In this document: piece after piece, positions 6,608-14,874 of the stretch
How the letters are laid out: every line of letters begins with the position of its first letter
Position numbering within the stretch: the stretch's first letter is position 1
DNA from: Clostridiaceae bacterium
GTDB taxonomy: Bacteria > Bacillota > Clostridia > Saccharofermentanales > DTU023
Direction of reading: 5' to 3'
NCBI GenBank assembly: GCA_012518845.1
Contig: JAAYRJ010000168.1
Location: forward strand, 1 to 36,050
DNA length: 36,050 nucleotides
Notes under the pieces: generated by a model
Databases searched by the model: none
What the model saw: only the letters and a program-made list of their open reading frames with translations
Told to the model about the DNA's origin: nothing
Made by a program: the position numbers and the translations under genes

Positions 6608-7804
6608 ATGTATATAAGGAAAGACTATTTAGATAAAATAATTGATTTTAAGGATTCTGACTTTATAAAAGTAATTACTGGAGTAAGAAGATCTGGGAAA
6701 TCTGTAATGTTGATGCAGTATAAAGAGTATTTAATTGACTCTGGAGTGCTAAAAGACAATATTATTTATATAAATTTAGAAAGTTTTGAAAATCAGCTAA
6801 TCAAAACAGAAGTTGATTTCAGAGATTTAATAATAAGTTTTATACCAAAAACAAAAGAAAAATTTTATCTCTTAGTTGATGAAATCCAATTCGTAAAAGG
6901 TTGGCAAAGGATCATTAATGGGTTAAGGGTTAGTTATGATTGTGATATAACTATTACTGGTTCAAATGCTAAGTTACTTTCTGGTGAACTTGCATCACTT
7001 TTAAGTGGGAGATATGTTGAAATTCCTATATATCCATTTTCATTTAAAGAATTTTTAGAAGTAAAGAGAATAGATTCTAACTCTAGAGAGGTGGATTTAG
7101 CTTATAAAGAATACGAAAAGTTTGGTGGATTCCCAGGAGTTGTGTTATCAAATGAAAACCTTAAACCAAGTATAATTTCAGGAATATATGATTCAATAAT
7201 ATTAAATGATATTGCCACAAGAGGCCAGATAAGAGATACATTAACATTAAAAAGCTTAGTAGCATATCTTTCAGATAATGTTGGACAACTTGTAAATCCA
7301 AATAAAATATCAAATATATTTAAGAGTGAAAAAATCGATATTTCCAATCATACAGTAAATAGGTATATTGAATTATTAATGGATGCATTCTTATTTTATG
7401 AAGCAAAACCTTATGATATAAGAGGTAAAGAATATTTAAGGCAAAATTCAAAATATTTTATAGTAGATAATGGTTTGAGAAATTATGCAGTCAGTTTTAA
7501 AGAAAGTAATTATGGTAATAGATTAGAAAATATTGTATTTGTCGAATTGCTTAGAAGAGGCTATGAAGTTGATGTTGTTAGAATTGATGATAAAGAAATT
7601 GACTTTTTGGCTAGAAAAAAAGATTATGTAGAATATTTCCAAGTAACATATCATATACCTGAAAATACACATGAGACAGACAATTTACTACTAATAGGCG
7701 ATAACTTTAAAAAGACGTTAATTACGGGAAGATATGAGGGAGTGGATCAAATATCTGGGATAAAAGTTGAGTATATTGTAGATTGGTTGTTGAATGGCTA
7801 TTGA
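6608..7804 (+). CDS. AAA_14 ATPase with C-terminal DUF4143 domain
   Basis: This is a 398-residue cytoplasmic P-loop ATPase. Walker A is GVRRSGKS (residues 25-32), Walker B is YLLVDEIQ with Asp91-Glu92, and a sensor-1-like TITGSN lies near residues 115-120. The C-terminal part (from about residue 195) has the DUF4143 pattern: NDIATRGQIRD, then KPYDIRGKEYL, YFIVDNGLRN, NRLENIVFVELLRRGY and a PD-(D/E)XK-like EIDFLARK. The family is common, often as stand-alone accessory genes, and its substrate is unknown. ATG 6608 is preferred over ATG 6605 because AAAGGAGG then sits 5 bases away. The gene is markedly AT-rich, lies next to gene fragments and repeats, and is probably accessory DNA. Confidence 0.88.
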   Translation: MYIRKDYLDKIIDFKDSDFIKVITGVRRSGKSVMLMQYKEYLIDSGVLKDNIIYINLESFENQLIKTEVDFRDLIISFIPKTKEKFYLLVDEIQFVKGWQRIINGLRVSYDCDITITGSNAKLLSGELASLLSGRYVEIPIYPFSFKEFLEVKRIDSNSREVDLAYKEYEKFGGFPGVVLSNENLKPSIISGIYDSIILNDIATRGQIRDTLTLKSLVAYLSDNVGQLVNPNKISNIFKSEKIDISNHTVNRYIELLMDAFLFYEAKPYDIRGKEYLRQNSKYFIVDNGLRNYAVSFKESNYGNRLENIVFVELLRRGYEVDVVRIDDKEIDFLARKKDYVEYFQVTYHIPENTHETDNLLLIGDNFKKTLITGRYEGVDQISGIKVEYIVDWLLNGY

Positions 7805-7923
7805 TATGAAGGAAAATTAGAAAATTTTAGAAAAAATAAATTAATCGCAAGTATTAAGATATCTAAGAACTTATTTTATCCTAACGCTAGGAAATTTAGT
7901 CTTTAAGATTTAGAAAGTCAAAA

Positions 7924-9111
7924 ATGAATAATAATTTTTTTACAAAAGAAAATGACCGCTATGGATCTGGATCTTCTAAATGGGATTTGTTTGAGGCAAA
8001 TGGCTACCCGCAAGATACGATACCTATGTGGGTGGCAGATATGGATTTTCCAACTGTACCAGAGGTTATAGCAGAAATAGAAAAGCTAGCTAGAACTGGA
8101 ATTTGGGGATATACATATGCTTCAGATGCTTATTATCAAGCAGTTGTTAATTGGCAAAAAACAAGGCATAACCATCTAATAAAAAAAGAAGATATTTCGA
8201 TAATGCCTGGTGTTGTAACTGCTATTAATGTTGCGATAGAAGCTTTTACCGATGTAGGGGATTATGTCCTAATTCAAGAGCCTGTTTATCATCCATTTAG
8301 AATCCAAATTGAGAATTTAGGAAGACAAGCAATTTCTGCTGATTTGATTGAAAATCAAGGTCAATATAAAATGGATTTAGCTACACTTGAAGAAATGATA
8401 GTAAAGCATAATATTAAATTGATGTTATTTTGCAATCCTCACAATCCGGTTGGTAGGGTTTACACACGAGATGAGCTGATTGACTTATCAGAAATTTTAT
8501 TGAAATACAATGTCTTGGTTGTTTCAGATGAAATCCACGGCGATTTAATTTTACCTGGATATAAGCATATTCCTTATGCAACTTTATCTTCAGAAACAGC
8601 TAATCAGTGTATAACTTGTACTGCACCAAGCAAAACTTTCAATTTGGCAGGTTTAACTACATCAAATATTATTATTGAAAATACTGAACTAAAAGAAAGA
8701 TTTGATAGAGTGGCTCAAAAACGTGCTTTACCAGCCCTATCACCATTTGGCTTAAAAGCTTGTGAAACAGCTTACAATTGTGGTGCTTATTGGCTTGATC
8801 AGTTAAGAACGTTTATTGCTTCACAGTATCAAATTAGTAAAATATTTGTTGAAACAAATCAATTACCAATTAAAATTACTCCTTTGGAAGGAACTTATTT
8901 GATGTGGCTTGATTTTAGAGCATTAACAAATAATCCAGATTCGATCGAAGCTGCAGGTAAAAATGTTGGTTTGTGGCTCAATAACGGTAAAATTTTTGGT
9001 GATTCCGGTAGAGGTTTTATGAGACTTAATTTGGCATGTACAGAAAAAACTCTAAACCAAGGCTTAGTAAAAATAACAAAGATGGTTGAAGAATTAGCAA
9101 AAACTAAATAA
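7924..9111 (+). CDS. PatB/MalY-type PLP-dependent aminotransferase / cystathionine beta-lyase
   Basis: This 395-residue fold-type I PLP enzyme belongs to the MalY/PatB class, which cleaves C-S bonds of cystathionine, cysteine or related thiols and can transaminate. Evidence includes the N-terminal MWVADMDFPT signature (35-44), NPHNPVGR (171-178), SDEIHGDL (201-208) and the PLP-lysine motif APSKTFNLAG with Lys237. A C-terminal Arg in GFMRLNLAC binds the substrate carboxylate. Length is normal for the family. The upstream ribosome site is weak (AGAAAGTC). A near-palindrome, TCCTAACGCTAGGA at about 7878-7891, lies in the short leader and could be an operator. It is followed after 18 bases by the phospholipase D-type gene, so the two may be cotranscribed. 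Confidence 0.92.
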   Translation: MNNNFFTKENDRYGSGSSKWDLFEANGYPQDTIPMWVADMDFPTVPEVIAEIEKLARTGIWGYTYASDAYYQAVVNWQKTRHNHLIKKEDISIMPGVVTAINVAIEAFTDVGDYVLIQEPVYHPFRIQIENLGRQAISADLIENQGQYKMDLATLEEMIVKHNIKLMLFCNPHNPVGRVYTRDELIDLSEILLKYNVLVVSDEIHGDLILPGYKHIPYATLSSETANQCITCTAPSKTFNLAGLTTSNIIIENTELKERFDRVAQKRALPALSPFGLKACETAYNCGAYWLDQLRTFIASQYQISKIFVETNQLPIKITPLEGTYLMWLDFRALTNNPDSIEAAGKNVGLWLNNGKIFGDSGRGFMRLNLACTEKTLNQGLVKITKMVEELAKTK

Positions 9112-9129
9112 TTAACGGGATGTGATCCT

Positions 9130-10545
9130 TTGAGAAAAATTTTACGGAAATTTCCTAAATTACTTTTAATTTATGTGATATATTTGTTTATCGCAGGAAT
9201 TTTGATTTTCCTAAAAGATTTTAAAGCAGATACGTATCTACCACAAGATACCTATAAAAGCTACTTAAAAGAAACCGAGGGTGTGGATCGTGCTGCAATA
9301 ATAGAGGACAGAGAATTTGCCTTAACTACTCGTTTTCGTTTGCTAGATGAGGCTCAAGACTCAGTTAAAATATTAAATTATGGTATTTATAAGGGTGAGG
9401 TGAGTGAACTTTTCTATGGTAAAATTTTGCAAGCTGCCAATCGTGGTGTTGATGTAAAAATTGTTTTTGATGGATTTGTGAACAACCTTAAAGGACCAAT
9501 TAACAAAACTAAATGGGCATTAGTTAATCATCCCAATATAGAAATTAGATTTTATGAAAAACTAAATTTATTGAGACCTTGGGCTTTTCATAATCGTTTA
9601 CACGACAAAATTTGGCTTATAGATGAAACGTTTATTTTATCAGGCGGTCGCAATATTGATGATAGATTTTATCTGGCAGCTGAACAACTCTTTGAACCCA
9701 TCGTATTTGATCGAGACTTTTTAATTTATAATTCAAGTCAGAATAGCAGTAAAAGCGTTATTTCAGACTTCCAAAATTATTTTGAAGAAATCTGGCAACA
9801 TGATTATACTGCCAAAGCAAAGCCGACTTTATTAAAAAACTTAGGAAAAGATCGCAATGAAGAGCTAATAGCTTACGTTGAACAAGTAGAAAGCGATGAC
9901 AATGTTTCTTGGACCGCACCTATTGATTGGGCAAAGATTACTTCGCCTACGAACAAAGTCTCTTTAGTTACAAATCCTATCCAGCGCTATAAGAAAACAC
10001 CAATTGTTTTAGAAACTTTATCTCAGTTTTTTGATGAGGCTGAACATACGATCATCGCTCAATCACCTTATTTCGTTTTGAATGAAGAACTGGAACAGTA
10101 TATTAATAATGAAGAATTAACAGCAGATTTTCACTTACTAACTAATTCATATTCTTCGTCTCCAAATATACTAGCCATGCTAGGCACGCACAAATATCAA
10201 AAAGAAATAAAAGAATTGTCTAGCCAAATTTATACGTATGAAGCTGAAGGCTCAATTCATGCAAAAAGTTATGTCATAGATGATCGAATAAGCATGGTAG
10301 GATCTTTCAATTTAGATCCTAGAAGTGCATTTTTGAGTGCAGAAAATTTGATTATTATAGATAGTCCGGAATTAAACCAATCTTTGACCGAACATATTGT
10401 AACCCTGATGGAGCAAAGCAGTATCCATTTGAATGAAGAATCTCTTTCGAGTAATAATGTAAAGCCGAAGGAAATACCTAGACATCAAAAGCTAATTTAT
10501 TCTTTTTTATATATTTTAGCCTATCCATATGACGAATTACTTTAG
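9130..10545 (+). CDS. Phospholipase D-family protein (cardiolipin synthase-like)
   Basis: This 471-residue membrane-anchored protein has one N-terminal span (LLLIYVIYLFIAGILIFL, residues 11-28). It has two HKD catalytic motifs, HDKIWLID (His158, Lys160, Asp165) and HAKSYVID (His377, Lys379, Asp384). Each is followed by the expected Gly/Ser and Asn (SGGRNIDD and GSFNLDPRS). The layout resembles ClsC/YmdC-type cardiolipin synthases, which join phospholipids by phosphatidyl transfer, but a phosphodiesterase role is also possible. The only start near the N-terminus is TTG at 9130 with a weak GGGA site; ATG at 9120 is out of frame. It lies 18 bases after the aminotransferase gene. Confidence 0.85.
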   Translation: MRKILRKFPKLLLIYVIYLFIAGILIFLKDFKADTYLPQDTYKSYLKETEGVDRAAIIEDREFALTTRFRLLDEAQDSVKILNYGIYKGEVSELFYGKILQAANRGVDVKIVFDGFVNNLKGPINKTKWALVNHPNIEIRFYEKLNLLRPWAFHNRLHDKIWLIDETFILSGGRNIDDRFYLAAEQLFEPIVFDRDFLIYNSSQNSSKSVISDFQNYFEEIWQHDYTAKAKPTLLKNLGKDRNEELIAYVEQVESDDNVSWTAPIDWAKITSPTNKVSLVTNPIQRYKKTPIVLETLSQFFDEAEHTIIAQSPYFVLNEELEQYINNEELTADFHLLTNSYSSSPNILAMLGTHKYQKEIKELSSQIYTYEAEGSIHAKSYVIDDRISMVGSFNLDPRSAFLSAENLIIIDSPELNQSLTEHIVTLMEQSSIHLNEESLSSNNVKPKEIPRHQKLIYSFLYILAYPYDELL

Positions 10546-10605
10546 GAAATACCTCTCATTTCTGGATGAATTTCTAACCTCGAAAAATCTAAGCAAAATA
10601 AATAA

Positions 10606-10935
10606 TTAAAATATAACTTGAACTAAAAACATATAGAGTACAGTCCCAACACCAATACTAATGTACGATTTTCGCCATTTCATGTGAACAAGGGTAATGA
10701 CAATAAGAGTTATTAGTTCTGGCAATCCATGTGGTGCAGTAGTTAGGCTAACATCTTTTAAGGCATAAACTACTAGCAAAGCTATTGAAGCAGTGGGTAG
10801 ATACTTGCCTAAAAAGCGAACAAAATTTGGTACTTTTGATTCATCAGAAAAAATTATAAAAGGCAAAAATCTTGTTAAATGAGTTGAAAGTGCAATCAGG
10901 ACAATGGTAATAAATACTTGAATTTTAGTTTGCAT
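10606..10935 (-). CDS. azlD: Branched-chain amino acid exporter small subunit AzlD
   Basis: This 109-residue protein has three to four hydrophobic segments and the AzlD/YgaH pattern: THLTRFLPFIIF near the N-terminus and FLGKYLPTASIALLVVYAL in the middle. It works with AzlC to export branched-chain amino acids and their analogues. The A of its ATG is the last base of the azlC stop (TAATG), so the pair is translationally coupled. Length is normal. Confidence 0.9.
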   Translation of the reverse strand: MQTKIQVFITIVLIALSTHLTRFLPFIIFSDESKVPNFVRFLGKYLPTASIALLVVYALKDVSLTTAPHGLPELITLIVITLVHMKWRKSYISIGVGTVLYMFLVQVIF

Positions 10936-11624
10936 TATTTTGCCTCCTCTTTTTTGTATTTAAAGAAAAAACTTAAAATGATTAAAAACATAGCAGGAAT
11001 CATAAAATATTGTTCGCCAAAAGCAATTAAACATAAGGCTGAACTAATAAGACCGATTAAGGCACTTTGATAATCTTTTTGTTCTAACCATTGTTCGAGA
11101 AAAATAACATAAAACAAGGCAGTTAAAACAAAATCAATACCTTCGGGATTAAAAGGCAGAGTGTTTCCTAGAATTACACCAACAATTGTGCCAAAAACCC
11201 AATAACTATGATCTAATATAGAAATATATAAATATAATTTATCAGGATAACTTTTACCTGAAAGGTGCAAACTAGAAATCAAGGAGAAAGTTTCATCAGT
11301 TAAAGCGAAAATCATATAATTACGATGTTTCTTTATTTTTGAATAGGGTTCTAATAAACTAATCCCATAAAAAATATGTCTTGCATTTATTAAGATTGCT
11401 AAGAAAATGGCATGTCCAGGATTAAAGGGTGCCAAAATTAAAGGAATAGCTGCAAATTGCATTGAACCTGCATAAGTAATGATACTCATAACAATAGGTA
11501 GCCACCAGACAAAGCCATTGGATACTGCCAGAATAGCAAAAGAAATGCCTAAGAAAAGGTAGCCAGCAAATATAGGTAGACTTAATTCAAAAGCTTTTTT
11601 AATTAGTTCTTTTTGACTTTGCAT
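10935..11624 (-). CDS. azlC: Branched-chain amino acid exporter large subunit AzlC
   Basis: This 229-residue polytopic membrane protein is the AzlC subunit. Typical stretches are SLPIFAGYLFLGISFAILA, TYAGSMQFAAIPL, ARHIFYGISL and FALTDETFSL. The start at 11624 is chosen because AAGGAG lies 7 bases before it. The frame extends another 12 codons upstream but without a ribosome site. A TATAAT-like -10 occurs about 30 bases before the start on the minus strand. It forms a two-gene operon with azlD. Confidence 0.92.
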   Translation of the reverse strand: MQSQKELIKKAFELSLPIFAGYLFLGISFAILAVSNGFVWWLPIVMSIITYAGSMQFAAIPLILAPFNPGHAIFLAILINARHIFYGISLLEPYSKIKKHRNYMIFALTDETFSLISSLHLSGKSYPDKLYLYISILDHSYWVFGTIVGVILGNTLPFNPEGIDFVLTALFYVIFLEQWLEQKDYQSALIGLISSALCLIAFGEQYFMIPAMFLIILSFFFKYKKEEAK

Positions 11625-11791
11625 ATAAACTCTCCTTGTTAACACTGAATGATTATACAATAAAATGACAAAAAATACACAGTGTGATAAAAAGATAATG
11701 TGCCTTGAAATTATGGATTAAATAAAAATAGGGGAATTAGCAGAACTTGAAACTGGTGTTTTAATCTGGTCTTATTTGTATAAGGATTAAC

Positions 11792-12538
11792 CTACTGAAA
11801 TTCATTTGTTGATAATTTACATAACTTATACAATTCAGATTTTTCTTCTTTAGTTAACATACGCATTTCTCCTAATTCTAAATTAGGATCTAATGTTAAG
11901 TTAGCAATCTGAATACGTCTTAGATACTTGACTTCGCGTCCTGTAGATTTCATCATCCTTTTAACTTGATGATACTGGCCTTCATAAACTGTTAGCTCAG
12001 CTTCGAATCCATCAATAATATTTAATTCAGAAGGCAAAAACTCTGAACCATCTATAGTTCTAAAACCTTTAGCAAATTTCTTTTGATCTTTTTCGGAAAA
12101 TGGTTTTCCTTGGACAATAAGCCAATAAGTTTTTTTTATTTGCCATTTAGGTGAAGATACGCGATGTGATAATTGTCCATCATTGGTTAAGAGTAATAAC
12201 CCTTCAGTATTTTTATCCAATCTACCTATTGGGAATAATCCTTTGTTTCGCCACTTTTCTGGAATGAACTCAGATATAGTTAAATGATTTGGATCTTCTA
12301 AGGCAGTAATATAGCCTGCTGGTTTATTCAACATGAAGGTGAGAGATTCATAAATTTTTACAGGTTCTCCATCTATTGACAGGAACGCTGCGTCTTTTAT
12401 ATCAATTTTATGACCTAAATTGCTGATAACTTGATCTTTTATACTAATTCGACCATCTTTGATCATTTTTTTAATATCTTTTCGACTTCCATAGCCAGAT
12501 TGTGCTAAAATCTTATCAATGCGAACCAATTTATTCAT
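11792..12538 (-). CDS. rsuA: RsuA-family rRNA pseudouridine synthase
   Basis: This 248-residue protein has an N-terminal S4 RNA-binding domain (residues 1-60, RIDKILAQSGYGSRKD) and a catalytic domain with GRLDKNTEGLLLLTNDG, where Asp108 is the nucleophile. GQYHQVKRMM near the C-terminus is typical of RsuA-type enzymes, which isomerise uridine 516 of 16S rRNA. Low-G+C bacteria often have several RsuA-like paralogues, so the target is probable rather than certain. It is transcribed away from the pst operon. Confidence 0.87.
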   Translation of the reverse strand: MNKLVRIDKILAQSGYGSRKDIKKMIKDGRISIKDQVISNLGHKIDIKDAAFLSIDGEPVKIYESLTFMLNKPAGYITALEDPNHLTISEFIPEKWRNKGLFPIGRLDKNTEGLLLLTNDGQLSHRVSSPKWQIKKTYWLIVQGKPFSEKDQKKFAKGFRTIDGSEFLPSELNIIDGFEAELTVYEGQYHQVKRMMKSTGREVKYLRRIQIANLTLDPNLELGEMRMLTKEEKSELYKLCKLSTNEFQ

Positions 12539-12628
12539 ATAATTTCCGTTCTAATATAAATGCATATTTATTCCAATTTATTCCAACACTGAATAAATTT
12601 CTTAGGTACAATCCACAAAAAATGTAAC

Positions 12629-12667
12629 TTAACCTGGATTTTACAAAGATATCATCTGGCATTAACA
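12629..12667 (+). promoter_or_regulatory. Pho-box-like direct repeat array upstream of pstS
   Basis: Hexamers TTAACC (12629), TTTACA (12640), ATCATC (12651) and TTAACA (12662) lie exactly 11 bases apart, one helical turn. Three match the TT(A/T)ACA-like unit bound by PhoP/PhoB and one is degenerate. The location before pstS and the presence of a PhoP/PhoR pair downstream support a phosphate-starvation promoter. No convincing -35 is seen, as expected for an activator-dependent promoter. Confidence 0.65.
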
Positions 12668-12688
12668 GACGCCCGATATCCTAACAAT

Positions 12689-12734
12689 GACCTCATAAGT
12701 TTTCAACTATTCTTGGTGAGGTCGAATATATAAT
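12689..12734 (+). promoter_or_regulatory. Inverted repeat and -10 element before pstS
   Basis: GACCTCA (12689-12695) and TGAGGTC (12717-12723) form perfect inverted arms around a 21-base loop. TATAAT follows at 12729-12734, 30 bases before the pstS ATG. This could be the pstS core promoter with an overlapping dyad, or a leader hairpin if transcription starts nearer the Pho-box array. Confidence 0.4.
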
Positions 12735-12763
12735 ATCAAAAAACCAAAAATTTGGAGGAAAAA

Positions 12764-13819
12764 ATGAAACAAATGAAAAAAATACTTGTATTAGTTCTTT
12801 CTTTGATAATGGTTATGTCAGCTGTTGCTGCATGTGGCGGTAATGACGAACCAGAAGAAACAGAAGCTCCTGAAACAGAAGCTGAAGCAGTAGAAGTTGA
12901 AGAAGAAACAGACGCTGAAGCCGAAGTAGAAGAAGAGGAAGCTGAAGAAGAAGTCGAAGAAGAGCCTGCGACAGATGGTTTATCTGGACAAATTAATGTC
13001 TATTCTCGTGATGCTGCTTCTGGTACTCGTGATGGTTTCGAAAGTGTAGTTGATTTTGAAGATCAATTGACAGACTCAGCTAATGAAGTTGCATCAAATG
13101 GTGAAATGGCAACTCAAGTAGGTAAAGATGCTCAAGCTATTGGTTACGTTTCCTTAACAACAGACTTTGAAGCTAACAATCTTAAAGCTGTTAATTATGA
13201 AGGTGCTGTTCCGACTGAAGAAAATGTTTTAAGTGGTGAGTATCAATTAAGCAGACCGTTTGATTTTGCAACCCGTGCTGAAGGCGATTATGCTTCAGAT
13301 GAAGAAGAGCAACTTGTTAAAGCTTTTGTTGCATTCTTGACAGAATCTCAAGAAGGTTTAGAAGCTGTAGCCAGTGAAGGTGGTATCGTTGATTTAGAAG
13401 CAGCAACACCTTGGGATGAGTTAAAAGCAGATCATCCAATTGTTGATCAAGATAACTCTGGTATTACAATTAGAACTGGTGGATCAACCTCTGTTGAAAA
13501 AACTGTTAGAGCAGCTTTAGAAGCTTTTGTACCTTATGCTGGTAATTTCCAATTTGAAATGGACCAAACTGGTTCTGGTGATGGTTGGAAGAGAGTATTA
13601 GGCGATGAAAAAGATGGTCCAACATCTGCACATATCGGTTTTGCATCACGTCACTTTAAAGATGAAGAAGATGTATCCGGAGCTATCGCAAGTGGTACAT
13701 ACTGTCTAGACGCTATTGTTACAGTAGTTGAAGCTAATAACCCAATCGAAGATTTCACACAACAACAATTATTTGATATTTTCACAGGCGCATTAGAAAA
13801 CTGGGAAGATGTTCAATAA
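12764..13819 (+). CDS. pstS: Phosphate ABC transporter substrate-binding lipoprotein PstS, circularly permuted
   Basis: This 351-residue protein has a lipoprotein signal (AVAAC lipobox) and a strikingly acidic linker (residues about 25-70, mostly Glu/Ala/Thr/Val). The order of the two halves is reversed relative to classical PstS. First comes the usual C-terminal half: VYSRDAASGTRDGF (80-93), then IGYVSLTTDF, TEENVLSGEYQLSRPF and the closing EGLEAVASEGGIV. After a joining stretch comes the usual N-terminal half: TGGSTSVEKTV from residue 238, TGSGDGWKRVL, IGFASRHFKDEE and LFDIFTGALENWEDVQ at the end. Classical PstS runs from the NW-containing segment into the SRD-SGTR segment, so the break falls there. 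ATG 12764 is chosen because GGAGG lies 5 bases upstream. It is first in a pst operon after a Pho-box-like array. Confidence 0.9.
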   Translation: MKQMKKILVLVLSLIMVMSAVAACGGNDEPEETEAPETEAEAVEVEEETDAEAEVEEEEAEEEVEEEPATDGLSGQINVYSRDAASGTRDGFESVVDFEDQLTDSANEVASNGEMATQVGKDAQAIGYVSLTTDFEANNLKAVNYEGAVPTEENVLSGEYQLSRPFDFATRAEGDYASDEEEQLVKAFVAFLTESQEGLEAVASEGGIVDLEAATPWDELKADHPIVDQDNSGITIRTGGSTSVEKTVRAALEAFVPYAGNFQFEMDQTGSGDGWKRVLGDEKDGPTSAHIGFASRHFKDEEDVSGAIASGTYCLDAIVTVVEANNPIEDFTQQQLFDIFTGALENWEDVQ

Positions 13820-13852
13820 ACAAGTAAATTAAATTTAGATTAGTTTAAACAT

Positions 13853-13885
13853 AGCCGGTGCTTAATAATTTATTAGGCACTGGCT
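13853..13885 (+). terminator. Intercistronic hairpin between pstS and pstC
   Basis: The arms AGCCGGTGC (13853-13861) and GCACTGGCT (13877-13885) pair over nine bases with one G-U, and the AT-rich loop can extend the stem. TTCTTG follows. Such hairpins commonly let only part of the transcription continue, or protect the 3' end of pstS mRNA, giving more binding protein than permease. Confidence 0.6.
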
Positions 13886-13907
13886 TCTTGAATGCGAAGG
13901 TTTATAA

Positions 13908-14873
13908 ATGGAAAAAGATATAAACAATTCAAAAGACAATTATGAGCTGATCAGTGAAAAAAGAACAAAACGTCGTACGATGTATAAAACAATAGATACG
14001 ATTATGCGAGGTCTTTTTAAGCTAAGTGGTCTTATCTCAGCCTTGATGATTGTATTGATTATTTTATTTGTAACGATTAAAGGTCTAACTGTCTTTCTCC
14101 CTTCCTATGAAAATCCAGTAGATTTAGGTAATTTTTTGACGGGTATGCGTTGGCGAGCCGATCAACAGGATTATGGTGTGTTATTTATTATCATAAATAC
14201 AATACTTTCTTCATTTCTTGCAGCTCTTATAGCTTTTCCTTTAGCAGTGCTTTCAGCCTTGATGATAACCAAAATTGCCCCGAAAAGACTTAGTGGCGTT
14301 CTTACCACAATTGTTGAATTACTAGCAGCAGTTCCATCTGTTGTCTATGGTGTTTTTGCCTCAGGTGTTATTACTAGCTTAGTAGATAATATTGCAAGTT
14401 TTTTCAATTATACAACATTTGGTGGTAACTCAATGTTAGCAGTAGTCTTACTTCTTGCTATCATGATTTATCCAACAATTACATCTATGGCTGTAGTTGC
14501 AATTAACGCAGTTCCAGAAAGTCATGAGCTAGGTTCTTTAGCTCTTGGTGCTTCTAGAACTCAGACAAACTTTAAGGTAGTTTTATCTTCTGCCAAATCA
14601 GGTATCTTTGCCGGTTTGATTTTAGGATTAGGTAGAGCCTATGGTGAGGCAACCGCAGTCTCTATGGTTGCAGGTAATGCTTTTGTGGGTCCAACTTGGA
14701 ATCCATTTGGAATTACAAGAACTTTAACTTCAACGATGCTGTCTGGTATGCATGAAACAGCGGGTGTTGACTATGATATCCGTTTTTCAGTTGGTATCAT
14801 ATTGATGATTGTTATATTAATTAACAACTTCTTAGTTAATTACATAAAGAGAAGAATTGAATCGGGGGAATAG
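13908..14873 (+). CDS. pstC: Phosphate ABC transporter permease PstC
   Basis: This 321-residue inner-membrane permease has six expected spans. An N-terminal cytoplasmic tail (KRTKRRTMYK) precedes span 1 (LSALMIVLIILFVTIKG), and the classic PstC loop follows (ENPVDLGNFLTGMRWRADQQDYGV). The core includes ELLAAVPSVVYGVFA, the EAA-like loop VPESHELGSLALGASRTQTNFKVVL and GLGRAYGEATAVSMVAGN. It partners PstA to carry phosphate across the membrane. The ribosome site GAAGG lies 7 bases before ATG. Its TAG stop lies one base before the pstA ATG, so the two are coupled. Confidence 0.95.
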   Translation: MEKDINNSKDNYELISEKRTKRRTMYKTIDTIMRGLFKLSGLISALMIVLIILFVTIKGLTVFLPSYENPVDLGNFLTGMRWRADQQDYGVLFIIINTILSSFLAALIAFPLAVLSALMITKIAPKRLSGVLTTIVELLAAVPSVVYGVFASGVITSLVDNIASFFNYTTFGGNSMLAVVLLLAIMIYPTITSMAVVAINAVPESHELGSLALGASRTQTNFKVVLSSAKSGIFAGLILGLGRAYGEATAVSMVAGNAFVGPTWNPFGITRTLTSTMLSGMHETAGVDYDIRFSVGIILMIVILINNFLVNYIKRRIESGE

Positions 14874-14874
14874 C

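Noticed and set aside
11690-11760. Short frame reading GELAELETGVLIWSYLYKD between azlC and the rsuA-like gene
   Set aside because: About 22 codons without a start; it could be a gene remnant but the identity is not supportable.
12567-12586. Tandem copy of TTTATTCCAA
   Set aside because: Only two units; with the nearby GAATAAAT it may form a weak hairpin, but there is not enough to call a functional element or a CRISPR-like array.
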